A stretch of DNA of 64,000 nucleotides, from assembly GCF_024753285.1 (NCBI RefSeq), contig NZ_JANUGW010000002.1, positions 1 through 64,000 on the forward strand, given 5' to 3'. Shown here in pieces: positions 17,930 through 27,620 of this stretch (its first letter is position 1; each line of letters begins with the position of its first letter). Both the position numbers and the translations under genes were made by a program. The stretch is from Massilia pinisoli. Its GTDB lineage: Bacteria > Pseudomonadota > Gammaproteobacteria > Burkholderiales > Burkholderiaceae_D. A model generated the notes under the pieces. That model saw only the letters and a program-made list of their open reading frames with translations, made no database searches and was not told the origin of the DNA.

Positions 17930-19161
17930 TCACACCCGAACTCATCGATGCCGCCACCACGCCGTACGCCCCGCTGATCGGCGCGGCCACGCTGATGCGC
18001 TGCGCGTTCTACCACGACGACCTGCGGCCCGTCGGGGAAATGCTGCTGGCGCGCGCGCAGGCCAATCCCGACGATGCGAACGCGTGGCTGGACGCCAGCT
18101 GCGTGCTGCAAGTGCTGGGCCAGCGCGACGCGGGCCTGGACATCCAGCGCCACGCGCTCGCCACCCGTTCGCTGTACGCGCTGCCGGTACCGGCGCGCAC
18201 GCCCACGTTGAACCTGCTCGTGCTGATGGGGCCCGGCGACTTCATGGCCAACACCCCCATCGAATTCCTGCTGCAGACGACGGACATCGCCGCGCAGGTG
18301 CAGTACGTGACGCCCGATCTGCCGTTCCCGGAACAGGTGCCCGACCACGACGTTCTGTTCGTCGCCATCGCGCAATCGGACGCGAACGTCGTGCTGCTGC
18401 GCGACGTCGCGCAGATGCTGGCGGACTGGCCGCGGCCCGTCGTCAACCGGCCGGAGAACATCGCCCACCTGTCGCGCGACGGCGCGCACGCGAAGCTCGA
18501 GGGCACGACGGGCACGGTGATGCCGCGCACCGCGCGCGTGGCGCGCGCGACGGCCGAGCAACTGGCGCAGGGCGCGCTCGACGTGCAGGCCTTGCTGCCG
18601 GGCGAAGCGTTTCCGCTGATCGTGCGGCCGCTCGACTCGCACGCGGGCACCGACCTGCAGAAAGTCGACGATGCCGCGGCGCTGCGCGCCTACCTGGCGG
18701 CGCAGCCGTCGCGCGAGTTCTACCTGGCGCCCTTCGTCGATTATTCGGGCCTGGACGGCCAGTTCCGCAAATATCGGATCGTGCTCATCGACGGCAAGCC
18801 GTTCATCTGCCACCTGGCGATCTCGTCGCACTGGATGGTGCACTACCTGAACGCGGGCATGGACGACAGCGCAACGAAACGGGCGGAGGAGGCCGCGGGC
18901 ATGGCCGGCTTCGACGACGGTTTCGCGCAGCGCCACGCGGCCGCGCTGGCGGAGATCGACGCCCGCATCGGCTTGCCCTACCTGGGCATCGATTGCGCGG
19001 AGACGCGCGATGGCCGATTGCTCATCTTCGAGGTGGACAACGCGATGGTCGTGCACGCGATGGACGACCCCGGCAAGTACCCGTACAAGGGCCCCGCGAT
19101 GGACAAGGTGTTCCGCGCGTTCGAGGCGATGCTGCACCGGGCGGCGCAGCCGGCGGCCTGA
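17926..19161 (+). CDS. ATP-grasp-like protein with N-terminal TPR-like segment
   Basis: A 411-residue cytosolic protein. Residues about 15-90 are helical with a TPR-like pattern (RAQANPDDANAWLDASCVLQ). A RimK/glutathione-synthase-like C-terminal half follows, with LIVRPLDSHAGTDLQKVDD for nucleotide binding and LLIFEVDNAMVVHAMDD resembling the metal-binding end of ATP-grasp ligases. ATP-grasp enzymes join carboxylates to amines or thiols. The ATGA overlap with the decarboxylase suggests it acts on the amine made there, or on a shared peptide or metabolite; that is inference. The exact substrate is unknown. Confidence 0.7.
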   Translation: MITPELIDAATTPYAPLIGAATLMRCAFYHDDLRPVGEMLLARAQANPDDANAWLDASCVLQVLGQRDAGLDIQRHALATRSLYALPVPARTPTLNLLVLMGPGDFMANTPIEFLLQTTDIAAQVQYVTPDLPFPEQVPDHDVLFVAIAQSDANVVLLRDVAQMLADWPRPVVNRPENIAHLSRDGAHAKLEGTTGTVMPRTARVARATAEQLAQGALDVQALLPGEAFPLIVRPLDSHAGTDLQKVDDAAALRAYLAAQPSREFYLAPFVDYSGLDGQFRKYRIVLIDGKPFICHLAISSHWMVHYLNAGMDDSATKRAEEAAGMAGFDDGFAQRHAAALAEIDARIGLPYLGIDCAETRDGRLLIFEVDNAMVVHAMDDPGKYPYKGPAMDKVFRAFEAMLHRAAQPAA

Positions 19162-19172
19162 TCAGGCCGCCG
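19151..19172. terminator. 22-bp perfect GC-rich palindrome over two convergent stop codons
   Basis: An uninterrupted 22-bp palindrome centred on TGATCA contains both the stop of the ATP-grasp gene (19159-19161) and that of the metallopeptidase (19162-19164). It could act as a bidirectional hairpin or Rho-linked block at this convergent junction; it has no T tract. Both proteins end in alanine codons, which partly explains the symmetry. Confidence 0.4.
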
Positions 19173-20133
19173 CGAGCGCGTGGGCGTCGTTGGCGACGGG
19201 CAGGGCGGCCGGCTCGCCCAGCAGCGCGCGCATGAACGCGCGCTTCGCATGGCTGCGCGGGCTCGCCCAGAAGCTGTCGAGCGTGGCCTGCGGCACGCCG
19301 TCGTAGTCGACGCGCAGCGCGTACGGGCGGCCCAGCAATTCGTGGTGGACATAGCTCGCAAAACATTCCGCGAAATCGTCGTACGGGTTCGTCGCGCCGT
19401 ACAGGCTGGGGAAGTCGCTGCCTTCCAGGCCCGAGTACGCGGTCAGGATGGCTTCGCTGTCCAGCTTGTTGGTGCCGTAGAAGTCGACGACGCCGCGCAG
19501 CGCGAAGTCGGACCCTTCCCACGGCGCGAACCGGCCCTGCGCATTGACGCCCCAGCTCAGGTCGAGGAAGGGGAACGTCGCGGCCGGCACGGGCTCCCAC
19601 CAGCGCGGCAGGAACGTGCCGCCTGCCGTCACGACGTGGCCGAACTCATGCAGCAGCAGGAATTGCAGGGCATTGGCGCGCGTGTCGTCGTGCGGCTCGG
19701 CGATCGTCGCCGCGAGCGAAAAGCCGGGGCCGCCGAACGGCAGGTTTTCCTTCCAAGTCGCCCAGGAATTCGCGGTGTGCGTTTCCAGCAGATCGATGTC
19801 GAGCAGCACGATGCAGCCGAGGATACGGCCGTCGACGGCGTCGGCGACGATGTCCGTCACGCCCGACGAACCGAGGCCCCGGCCCACGCAGACACCCAGC
19901 AGCTGCGGGCTCACGAGCGCGTGCACGACTGCGGGCATGCGGGCCAGCGCGGCGCGCAGGTCCGCCAGCATGGCCCCGTCCGGCGTGCAAGGGACGGGCA
20001 CGGCGTCCATGCCCGATGCCATGTTCACCTGGTGCACGAATTCGCGCACCTCGTCGGGGAGCGGCAGGATGCGCTCTCCCAAGGGCTGGCGCAGCAGGGC
20101 GCTCCATGCTTGCGGTTCGGACGTGTAGATCAT
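19162..20133 (-). CDS. Putative zinc metallopeptidase (HEFGH)
   Basis: A 323-residue protein of no recognised name. It has an HExxH zinc motif, HEFGH at 162-166, in the helix LQFLLLHEFGHVVTAGG, and a downstream DDFAECFASYVHH that could supply the third (Glu) ligand, as in gluzincins. No signal peptide is evident at the start MIYTSEPQAWSALLR. It is convergent with the ATP-grasp gene with no bases between the two stops, and divergent from lepA. With the decarboxylase and ATP-grasp genes it makes a three-gene accessory patch; whether it processes a peptide made by them is speculative. Confidence 0.65.
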   Translation of the reverse strand: MIYTSEPQAWSALLRQPLGERILPLPDEVREFVHQVNMASGMDAVPVPCTPDGAMLADLRAALARMPAVVHALVSPQLLGVCVGRGLGSSGVTDIVADAVDGRILGCIVLLDIDLLETHTANSWATWKENLPFGGPGFSLAATIAEPHDDTRANALQFLLLHEFGHVVTAGGTFLPRWWEPVPAATFPFLDLSWGVNAQGRFAPWEGSDFALRGVVDFYGTNKLDSEAILTAYSGLEGSDFPSLYGATNPYDDFAECFASYVHHELLGRPYALRVDYDGVPQATLDSFWASPRSHAKRAFMRALLGEPAALPVANDAHALAAA

Positions 20134-20493
20134 GATGTCGGGCGTGGAAGGCGGCGGGCCGCCGATGTCTCTTTAACGACGCGCCCCGCGCAAACTTGAC
20201 GCTCGGAAAGGAAATTCCTCAGCGTGTTGACAGCCCGGCAAGAGAAGAACGGGTCGTGCGGGCGGAGTTTTCCGAGGGCCTTCCCCCGGAAACCGGGCTT
20301 TCTGGCTCGAAATCCGGTAAAATGGGCAGCTTGCGGGTCCAGCCGCGGCCATTGCGCGCCGCGACTCGCCCGATAAGGCGCTCGCCCGGGGAACCTTCCG
20401 TCCCCCAGACGCGGCGCTTTTTTCGTATTGCGCCGACAGCATCGAAGCTGCCGGCCTGGCCGCGTGCCGCTCTTTTTGGTTTTGAGTTTGTTA
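20134..20493. other. Intergenic region between metallopeptidase and lepA
   Basis: This 360-base region separates two divergent genes, so it should hold both promoters. A consensus-like TTGACA lies at 20226-20231 but has no well-spaced -10, and TAAAAT at 20318-20323 has no well-spaced -35, so I do not assign either. No credible ORF or RNA is seen. Confidence 0.5.
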
Positions 20494-22287
20494 ATGAAAA
20501 ACATACGTAACTTTTCCATCATCGCCCACATCGATCACGGCAAATCGACGCTGGCCGACCGCATCATCCAGTTGTGCGGGGGCTTGTCGGAACGTGAAAT
20601 GGACGAGCAGGTGCTCGACTCGATGGACCTGGAGCGCGAGCGCGGCATCACCATCAAGGCCCAGACCGCGGCGCTGTCCTACAAGGCGCGCGACGGCCAG
20701 GTCTACAACCTGAACCTCATCGACACCCCGGGCCACGTCGACTTCAGCTATGAAGTGTCGCGCTCGCTGTCCGCGTGCGAAGGCGCGCTGCTCGTCGTCG
20801 ACGCGTCGCAGGGCGTGGAAGCGCAGACGGTCGCGAACTGCTACACGGCACTCGACCTGGGCGTGGAAGTCGTGCCCATCCTGAACAAGATCGACCTGCC
20901 GCACGCCGACCCAGACCGCGCCAAGCAGGAAATCGAGGACGTCATCGGCCTCGACGCCACCGACGCGACCACGTGCTCCGCGAAGACGGGCCTGGGCGTG
21001 GAAGATGTGCTGGAGACGCTGATCGCGAAAGTGCCGCCGCCGGAAGGCGATCCGGACGCGCCGCTGCAGGCGCTGATCGTCGACTCGTGGTACGACAGCT
21101 ATGTCGGCGTCGTGATGCTGGTGCGCGTGAAGAACGGTACGCTGCGCCCGAAAGACAAGATCCTCTTGATGGCGACGGATTCCCAGCAGCTGGTGGAGCA
21201 GGTCGGCGTGTTCACGCCGCGCTCCGTGCAGCTGTCTGAGCTGAAGGCCGGCCAGGTGGGCTTCATCATCGCCGGCATCAAGGAATTGAAGGCCGCCAAG
21301 GTGGGCGATACCGTCACCTTGGCGTCGCGCCCGGCACCGGAGCCGCTGCCGGGCTTCAAGGAAGTGCAGCCGCAGGTGTTCGCCGGCCTGTTCCCGGTGG
21401 AAGCGAACCAGTACGACGCGCTGCGCGACTCGCTGGAAAAGCTGAAGCTGAACGACGCCGCGCTGCAGTACGAGCCGGAAGTGTCGCAGGCGCTGGGCTT
21501 CGGCTTCCGCTGCGGCTTCCTGGGCCTGCTGCACATGGACGTCATCCAGGAACGCCTGGAGCGCGAATTCGACCAGGACCTGATCACGACCGCCCCGACC
21601 GTCGTCTATGAGGTGGTGATGCGCGACGGCTCCATGATCAAGGTCGACAACCCGTCGAAGATGCCGGAAGTGTCGAAGATCGACGAGGTGCGCGAGCCGA
21701 TCGTCACCGTCAACCTGTACATGCCGCAGGAATATGTCGGCGCAGTCATCACGCTGTGCACCGGCAAGCGCGGCGTGCAGATGGACATGAGCTACCACGG
21801 CCGCCAGGTGAAGCTGGTGTACGAGATCCCGATGGCCGAGATCGTGCTGGACTTCTTCGACCGCCTGAAGTCGACGTCGCGCGGCTATGCGTCGATGGAT
21901 TACGAGTTCAAGGAATACCGCGCATCGGACGTCGTGAAGGTCGACATGCTGATCAACGGCGACAAGGTCGACGCCCTGGCCATCATCGTGCACCGCGCGA
22001 ATGCGGCCTACCGCGGCCGCCAGGTGGCTGCGAAGATGCGCGAACTGATCCCGCGCCAGATGTTCGACGTGGCGATCCAGGCCGCGATCGGCGCGACGAT
22101 CATCTCGCGCGAAAACGTCAAGGCGCTGCGCAAGAACGTGCTGGCGAAGTGCTATGGCGGCGACGTCAGCCGTAAGAAGAAACTGCTCGAGAAACAAAAA
22201 GCCGGCAAGAAGCGCATGAAGCAGGTGGGCTCGGTGGAGATCCCGCAAGAAGCGTTCCTCGCCATCCTCCAAGTGGAAGAAAAATAA
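20494..22287 (+). CDS. lepA: Elongation factor 4 (LepA)
   Basis: Ribosome-associated translational GTPase acting in back-translocation or initiation-complex assembly. The 597-residue protein starts [20 protein letters not shown] (P-loop AHIDHGKS), with DTPGHVDF and NKIDLP, and the LepA-specific C-terminal domain ending near [20 protein letters not shown] 20494 is the conserved start; the frame extends upstream to 20428 without homology. It precedes lepB by three bases, the standard lepA-lepB pair. Confidence 0.97.
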   Translation: MKNIRNFSIIAHIDHGKSTLADRIIQLCGGLSEREMDEQVLDSMDLERERGITIKAQTAALSYKARDGQVYNLNLIDTPGHVDFSYEVSRSLSACEGALLVVDASQGVEAQTVANCYTALDLGVEVVPILNKIDLPHADPDRAKQEIEDVIGLDATDATTCSAKTGLGVEDVLETLIAKVPPPEGDPDAPLQALIVDSWYDSYVGVVMLVRVKNGTLRPKDKILLMATDSQQLVEQVGVFTPRSVQLSELKAGQVGFIIAGIKELKAAKVGDTVTLASRPAPEPLPGFKEVQPQVFAGLFPVEANQYDALRDSLEKLKLNDAALQYEPEVSQALGFGFRCGFLGLLHMDVIQERLEREFDQDLITTAPTVVYEVVMRDGSMIKVDNPSKMPEVSKIDEVREPIVTVNLYMPQEYVGAVITLCTGKRGVQMDMSYHGRQVKLVYEIPMAEIVLDFFDRLKSTSRGYASMDYEFKEYRASDVVKVDMLINGDKVDALAIIVHRANAAYRGRQVAAKMRELIPRQMFDVAIQAAIGATIISRENVKALRKNVLAKCYGGDVSRKKKLLEKQKAGKKRMKQVGSVEIPQEAFLAILQVEEK

Positions 22288-22290
22288 GCA

Positions 22291-23205
22291 ATGAACCTGC
22301 AACCGATTCTAGGGAATTTTGCGTTAATCCTGTTCGTCGCCATGGTCATCACGGGCGTCATCTGGTGCCTGGACGTGTTCGTCCTGTCGAAGCAGCGCCG
22401 CGCGAAGGCGGATGCGGCGCTCGCCGAATACGACGCGCGCCATGCCAAGCTGACGGCCGACGGCATCAAGCTGGACAACGGCAACCGCGCCGCGCTGGAA
22501 GCCGCCATCCTGCGCCAGCCGACGTGGGTCGAGTATTCCGGCAGCTTCTTCCCCGTGATCGCGCTCGTGTTCGTGCTGCGCTCGTTCCTGTTCGAGCCGT
22601 TCAAGATTCCGTCGTCGTCGATGGTGCCCACGCTGCTCGTGGGCGACCTGATCCTCGTGAACAAGTTCGACTACGGCATCCGCCTGCCGATCGTGAACAA
22701 GAAGATCGTGCAAGTGGGCAATCCGCAGCGGGGCGACGTCATGGTGTTCAAATACCCGAAGGATCCGAGCCAGGACTACATCAAGCGCGTGATCGGCGTG
22801 CCGGGTGATAAAATCACTTACGAGAACAAGCGCCTGACCGTCAACGGCCAGCCCATCGAGTACGCGCCGATGGACGATTACCTGGACGACGAGCGCCCGG
22901 TTTACCACAAGCAATTCCTGGAAAAGCTGCCGAATGCCCCGCACCGCATCCTGAACATGGACAGTGCGCACACGATCAACCTGGGCGCCGTGGAGGAGTT
23001 CCCTCATCACGAAAATTGCACCTATTCCTACGATGGTTTTACCTGTATCGTACCGGAAGGCAATTATTTCATGATGGGCGATAACCGCGACAACAGCGCA
23101 GACAGCCGCTACTGGGGCTTCGTGCCGGACCAGAACATCGTCGGCAAGGCTGTGTTTGTTTGGATGAACTTCAGCAACCTGAAGCGCATCGGCGGTATCC
23201 ACTAA
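22291..23205 (+). CDS. lepB: Signal peptidase I
   Basis: Membrane-bound Ser/Lys protease that removes signal peptides. The 304-residue protein has two N-terminal membrane segments, box B with the catalytic serine (KIPSSSMVPTLLVGD), the lysine box (YIKRVIGVPGD) and box E (MMGDNRDNSADSRYWG). Translationally coupled to lepA; DUF4845 follows after 18 bases. Confidence 0.96.
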   Translation: MNLQPILGNFALILFVAMVITGVIWCLDVFVLSKQRRAKADAALAEYDARHAKLTADGIKLDNGNRAALEAAILRQPTWVEYSGSFFPVIALVFVLRSFLFEPFKIPSSSMVPTLLVGDLILVNKFDYGIRLPIVNKKIVQVGNPQRGDVMVFKYPKDPSQDYIKRVIGVPGDKITYENKRLTVNGQPIEYAPMDDYLDDERPVYHKQFLEKLPNAPHRILNMDSAHTINLGAVEEFPHHENCTYSYDGFTCIVPEGNYFMMGDNRDNSADSRYWGFVPDQNIVGKAVFVWMNFSNLKRIGGIH

Positions 23206-23223
23206 GCCGACGCGGAGGGTGAA

Positions 23224-23628
23224 ATGAAAGGTGGCAAATATCGGATCGGTGCGGAGAGCGGTGTCTCGCTGTCGGGCCTGATCGTCGTGCTGATCGTGCT
23301 GGGTGCGCTGGCGCTCGTGGCCATCAAGGTGACGCCGGCGTTCATCGAATACCGCGCCGTCAAGGATGCGATCGTCAAGGCCAAGGCGGATGCCGGCAGC
23401 GGCTCCGTGCGAGAGATCCAGCAGGCGTTCGACAAGAACGCCGGCGTCAACGACGTCAGCGCGGTCTCGGGCCGCGACCTCGTGATCACGCGCGACGGCG
23501 GTACGACGGAAATCAGCTTCGCCTACGAAAAGCGCGTGCCGCTGGCAGGCAACGTCAGCCTGCTGTTCGACTTTGCCGGCACGACGGACCCGAGCGGCGT
23601 CGTTGCCGCCAAGGCCGACACGAAGTAA
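23224..23628 (+). CDS. DUF4845 family membrane protein
   Basis: A 134-residue protein with one N-terminal transmembrane helix (SLSGLIVVLIVLGALALVAI) and a predicted external domain beginning VTPAFIEYRAVKDAI. Found between lepB and rnc in many gamma- and betaproteobacteria; function unknown. GGAGGG precedes the start by 5 bases. Confidence 0.87.
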   Translation: MKGGKYRIGAESGVSLSGLIVVLIVLGALALVAIKVTPAFIEYRAVKDAIVKAKADAGSGSVREIQQAFDKNAGVNDVSAVSGRDLVITRDGGTTEISFAYEKRVPLAGNVSLLFDFAGTTDPSGVVAAKADTK

Positions 23629-23692
23629 CACAGCCGGGCGGGCGCGCGGGCGGGATCGGCGCGCGGCGCCGGCCCACTAGATTGGTACGACC

Positions 23693-24526
23693 ATGAATCT
23701 TCAGTTATTGCAAACTCGCCTAGGCTATACGTTCCGGGACCCCGGCCTGCTGCAACAGGCGCTGACCCACCGTAGCCACAGCAGCGTGCATAACGAGCGC
23801 CTGGAATTCCTCGGCGACTCGATCCTGAACTGCGTCGTCGCCTCGATCCTGTACGAACGCTTCAACACGCTGGCCGAAGGCGATTTGTCGCGGCTGCGGG
23901 CGAATCTCGTCAAGCAGCAGTCGCTGTTCGAGATCGCGCAGAAGCTGGAATTGTCGCAATTCCTGCGCCTGGGCGAAGGCGAATTGAAATCCGGCGGCTT
24001 CCGCCGGCCGTCGATCCTGGCCGATACGCTGGAAGCGCTGCTGGGCGCCATCTTCCTCGACAGCGGCTTCGACGCCGCGCGCGCCGCGATCCGCTCGTTC
24101 TACATCCCGCTGCTCGACACCGTCGACCCGCGCACGCTCGGCAAGGATGCGAAGACCTTGCTGCAGGAATTCCTGCAGAGCAAAAAGATCTCGCTACCCA
24201 CGTACAACGTCGTCGCCACGCACGGCGCCGCGCACAGCCAGGAATTCGAGATCGAGTGCCTCGTGCCGAAGCTGGGCATCCAGGTGTTCGGCCGCGGGGG
24301 CAGCCGCCGCGCCGGCGAACAGGCGGCGGCCCGGCTCGCGCTGGAGACGGCCGAGCAGTTGCTGCAGAAGAGTCCGTCGGCCACGCGCAAATCGCGTCCG
24401 CGCTCGGCGCAACTGAAACTGGCCGGCATCGCCACCGACCAGAGCGAGCTGACCGTGCAGGCCGAAGAGCCGCAAACGCAGCAGAAACAATCACAGCAAC
24501 AGCAGTCAGGAAACCCGTCAGCATGA
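23693..24526 (+). CDS. rnc: Ribonuclease III
   Basis: Double-strand-specific endoribonuclease that processes rRNA and mRNA. The 277-residue protein has the RNase III signature [12 protein letters not shown] at about residues 37-48, a second conserved acidic site near [13 protein letters not shown], and a C-terminal dsRNA-binding domain (about 155-225). A Gln-rich tail of some 45 residues makes it longer than the usual 226. Its stop overlaps era by four bases (ATGA), the classical rnc-era coupling. Confidence 0.96.
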   Translation: MNLQLLQTRLGYTFRDPGLLQQALTHRSHSSVHNERLEFLGDSILNCVVASILYERFNTLAEGDLSRLRANLVKQQSLFEIAQKLELSQFLRLGEGELKSGGFRRPSILADTLEALLGAIFLDSGFDAARAAIRSFYIPLLDTVDPRTLGKDAKTLLQEFLQSKKISLPTYNVVATHGAAHSQEFEIECLVPKLGIQVFGRGGSRRAGEQAAARLALETAEQLLQKSPSATRKSRPRSAQLKLAGIATDQSELTVQAEEPQTQQKQSQQQQSGNPSA

Positions 24527-25449
24527 ACACCGAAACCACCCCCAACGACACCACCGAAGGCGCCCCGGAAGGCTTCCGCTGCGGCTACATCGCCATCGTC
24601 GGCCGTCCGAACGTGGGCAAGTCGACGCTCATGAACGTGCTGATCGGTGCCAAGGTGTCGATCACGTCGCGCAAGGCGCAGACGACGCGCCACCGCATCA
24701 CGGGCATCCAGACCCGCGACGACACCCAGTTTATCTACGTCGACACGCCGGGCTTCCAGACCCGCCACGCGAACGCGCTGAACAAGACGCTGAACAAGAC
24801 CGTGTCGAACACGCTGACGGCGTCGGACGTGGTCCTGTTCCTCGTCGAGGCCGGTACGTTCGGCCCGGCCGACCAGCAAGTGCTGGACCTGCTGCCGAAG
24901 AACGTCCCCGTCATCCTCGTCATCAACAAGTCGGACCGGATGAAGGACAAGGCCGAGCTGATGCCGTTCGCGGCAAAAGTGGCGGGCCTGCGCGACTTCA
25001 CCGCCGTCGTGCCCGTGTCGGCGAAGGTGCGCTTCCAGGTCGACGCGCTGGAAGGCGAGATCCGCCGCCACCTGCCGGAAAACCCGCCGATCTTCGGCCC
25101 GGACGACATCACGGACCGCAGCGAGAAATTCCTCGCGGCCGAGATCGTGCGCGAAAAAGTGTTCCGCCTGCTGGGCGACGAGCTGCCGTACACGAGCACT
25201 GTGCTGATCGAGCAATTCCAGCAGGAGGGCAATCTGCGCCGCATCTTCGCCGCCATCCTTGTCGAGCGCGACACGCACAAGTCGATGATCATCGGGAACA
25301 AGGGCGCCCGGCTGAAAGAGATTTCCACGCAGTCCCGCCTCGACATGGAAAAGCTGTTCGGCGGTCCCGTGTATCTGGAAATCTGGGTCAAGGTGAAATC
25401 CGGCTGGGCCGATAACGAAGCGGGCCTGCGCGCTTACGGCTACGAGTAA
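24523..25449 (+). CDS. era: GTPase Era
   Basis: Essential GTPase that binds 16S rRNA during 30S assembly. The 308-residue protein shows G1 [10 protein letters not shown]3 DTPG, G4 NKSD and a C-terminal KH domain (about 225-300, with [15 protein letters not shown]). It is coupled to rnc by ATGA and followed by recO. Confidence 0.97.
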   Translation: MNTETTPNDTTEGAPEGFRCGYIAIVGRPNVGKSTLMNVLIGAKVSITSRKAQTTRHRITGIQTRDDTQFIYVDTPGFQTRHANALNKTLNKTVSNTLTASDVVLFLVEAGTFGPADQQVLDLLPKNVPVILVINKSDRMKDKAELMPFAAKVAGLRDFTAVVPVSAKVRFQVDALEGEIRRHLPENPPIFGPDDITDRSEKFLAAEIVREKVFRLLGDELPYTSTVLIEQFQQEGNLRRIFAAILVERDTHKSMIIGNKGARLKEISTQSRLDMEKLFGGPVYLEIWVKVKSGWADNEAGLRAYGYE

Positions 25450-25470
25450 GCCGGGAGTATCATTCTCTGC

Positions 25471-26271
25471 ATGCCCAGCCGCGACGAGGAACTCATCGAC
25501 AACGACCAGGACGCGCATGCGCCGGCGACAGCGCCAGCCAAGCGCCGCGCACCCGCGCGCGAAGGCCGCGTCGTCGGTCAACCCGGCTTCGTCCTGCACA
25601 GCTATCCGTACAAGGAAACGAGCCTTATCGTCGACCTGTTTACGCGCGACCATGGGCGGATCGGCGTCGTGGCAAAAGGCGCGAAGCGGCCGCATTCGAA
25701 ATTGCGGGGCGTGCTGCAGACGTTCCAGCCGCTGTCCGTGTCGTTCTCCGGCAAGTCCGAACTGCGCACCCTGATCGACGCGGAATGGGTCGGCGGCATG
25801 CTGCCGATCGAGAAGACCGCGCTGCTATGCGGCTTCTATCTGAACGAATTGCTGGTGAAACTGCTCGCGCGCGACGACCCGCATCCGGCGTTGTTCAACC
25901 ATTACGTCTCGACGTTGAACGAGTTGGCGCACGGCGAACCGGTACCGATCGCCTTGCGAAAATTCGAACGGGCCTTACTTAAGGAGACCGGGGTCGCCGC
26001 CGACCTCACGCGCTGCACGACGACGCGCGCCCCGGTCGAGCCGGACGGCCTGTACGTCGTCGACCCGGAACGCGGCGCGCGCACGGCGCAGGCCGTGGAG
26101 TCGTGGCCGGTGGTGTCCGGCAAGACGCTGGTCGACATGGAGCGCGAGGATTACGCCGACCCGCAGACCAAGGCGCAGAGCAAGCAGCTGATGCGCTTCC
26201 TGCTCGCCTATCACCTGGGAGGCGCGCCGCTGAACACGCGCCAGATTTTGATCGACCTGATGCAGCTTTAA
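25471..26271 (+). CDS. recO: DNA repair protein RecO
   Basis: Mediator that loads RecA at gaps with RecR. The 266-residue protein has an N-terminal OB-fold ([36 protein letters not shown]) preceded by a 30-residue polar extension, then a helical domain. It lies 21 bases after era in the rnc-era-recO-pdxJ order. Confidence 0.94.
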   Translation: MPSRDEELIDNDQDAHAPATAPAKRRAPAREGRVVGQPGFVLHSYPYKETSLIVDLFTRDHGRIGVVAKGAKRPHSKLRGVLQTFQPLSVSFSGKSELRTLIDAEWVGGMLPIEKTALLCGFYLNELLVKLLARDDPHPALFNHYVSTLNELAHGEPVPIALRKFERALLKETGVAADLTRCTTTRAPVEPDGLYVVDPERGARTAQAVESWPVVSGKTLVDMEREDYADPQTKAQSKQLMRFLLAYHLGGAPLNTRQILIDLMQL

Positions 26272-26293
26272 ACACATAGCAAAGACGACGACC

Positions 26294-27079
26294 ATGAGCT
26301 TCCTGCAACCCGCCGGCCAGGTGATCGACCTGGGCGTGAACATCGACCACATCGCCACCGTCCGCAACGCGCGCGGCACCGTCTATCCCGACCCGCTGCG
26401 CGCCGCGCTGCTGGCCGAGCAGGCCGGCGCGGACGTGATCACACTGCACCTGCGCGAAGACCGCCGCCACATCAAGGACGCCGACGTCCTCGCCATCCGC
26501 CCGCAGCTCGCCACGCGGATGAACCTGGAAGCGGCCGTCACGCAGGAGATGATCGACTTCGCGTGCAAGGTGAAACCGCAGGACGTGTGCCTCGTGCCCG
26601 AACGGCGCGAAGAGGTGACGACCGAGGGCGGCCTGGACGTGATCCGCTACCAGAAGGAAGTCGAGGCCGCGATCCGGCAATTGAAGGGCGAGGGCATCCG
26701 CGTGTCGCTGTTCATCGACGCGGACGAGCAGCAGATCGCCGCGGCTGCGGCAGTCGGCGCGCCCGTCATCGAGCTGCACACGGGCCGCTACGCCGAGGCC
26801 GGGAACGCCGACGAGCACGCGCACGAACTGGAACGCATCAAGGCCGGCGTGCGCGCCGGCGTGAAGCACGGCCTGCGCGTGAATGCGGGCCACGGCCTGC
26901 ACTACACGAACGTGCAGCCGATCGCGGCGATCTCCGAGATCCATGAGCTGAACATCGGCCACGCGATCGTCGCACACGCGCTGTTTGCCGGCTTCGAGAA
27001 CGCCGTGCGCGAGATGAAGGCGATCATGGTCGCCGCGCGCCTGGGCGTGTCGTACGCCGCTTCGAAAGCGGGCCAGTGA
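26294..27079 (+). CDS. pdxJ: Pyridoxine 5'-phosphate synthase
   Basis: Forms pyridoxine 5'-phosphate from 1-deoxyxylulose 5-phosphate and 3-amino-2-oxopropyl phosphate. The 261-residue TIM barrel has the start region [28 protein letters not shown], and GHGLHYTNV. It overlaps the acpS start (TGATG), as in most relatives. Its product ultimately feeds PLP enzymes such as the decarboxylase at 16481. Confidence 0.96.
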   Translation: MSFLQPAGQVIDLGVNIDHIATVRNARGTVYPDPLRAALLAEQAGADVITLHLREDRRHIKDADVLAIRPQLATRMNLEAAVTQEMIDFACKVKPQDVCLVPERREEVTTEGGLDVIRYQKEVEAAIRQLKGEGIRVSLFIDADEQQIAAAAAVGAPVIELHTGRYAEAGNADEHAHELERIKAGVRAGVKHGLRVNAGHGLHYTNVQPIAAISEIHELNIGHAIVAHALFAGFENAVREMKAIMVAARLGVSYAASKAGQ

Positions 27080-27492
27080 TGATCTACGGGATCGGCACGG
27101 ACATCGTCCAGATCTCGCGCGTCGAGGCTGCCCTCGCGCGCAGCGGCCAGCGCTTCGCCGAAAAAATCCTCGGTCCGGAGGAACTCGTCAAATACCACGC
27201 CCGCCGCGCCAAGAACGAGGTGCGGGGGCTGCGCTTCCTGGCCACGCGGTTCTCGGCCAAGGAGGCGTTCTCGAAAGCGATCGGCCTGGGGATGCGCATG
27301 CCCATGACGTGGCGCTCGGCCCAGATGCTCAACGCGCCGAGCGGCAAGCCGGTCATCGTATGCAGCGGGGCGCTCGAAGAATTCATGCGGACGCACCGCC
27401 TCACGGCCCAGGTGACGATCAGCGACGAAGCCGATTACGGCGTCGCGTTCGTCATCGTCACCCAGGCCCCCGCAGGAGCGTCCGCGACCTAG
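27079..27492 (+). CDS. acpS: Holo-ACP synthase
   Basis: Transfers 4'-phosphopantetheine from CoA to S37 of AcpP. The 137-residue protein has [13 protein letters not shown] at the start and the WP/KEA-type motif [16 protein letters not shown] 27079 overlaps the pdxJ stop by one base; an in-frame GTG at 27076 is the alternative. Confidence 0.94.
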   Translation: MIYGIGTDIVQISRVEAALARSGQRFAEKILGPEELVKYHARRAKNEVRGLRFLATRFSAKEAFSKAIGLGMRMPMTWRSAQMLNAPSGKPVIVCSGALEEFMRTHRLTAQVTISDEADYGVAFVIVTQAPAGASAT

Positions 27493-27620
27493 CAGGTGCA
27501 GCGGAAGTGAAAGACGAAGTCGTAGTACCCGCGCGGCGCAAGCCGCGTCCCGTCCCGGTGAAAGCGCCGCGCGCCCGCCCGGATGCGTGGCAAGCCATGA
27601 AAGAGGAATTGATCGCGACG

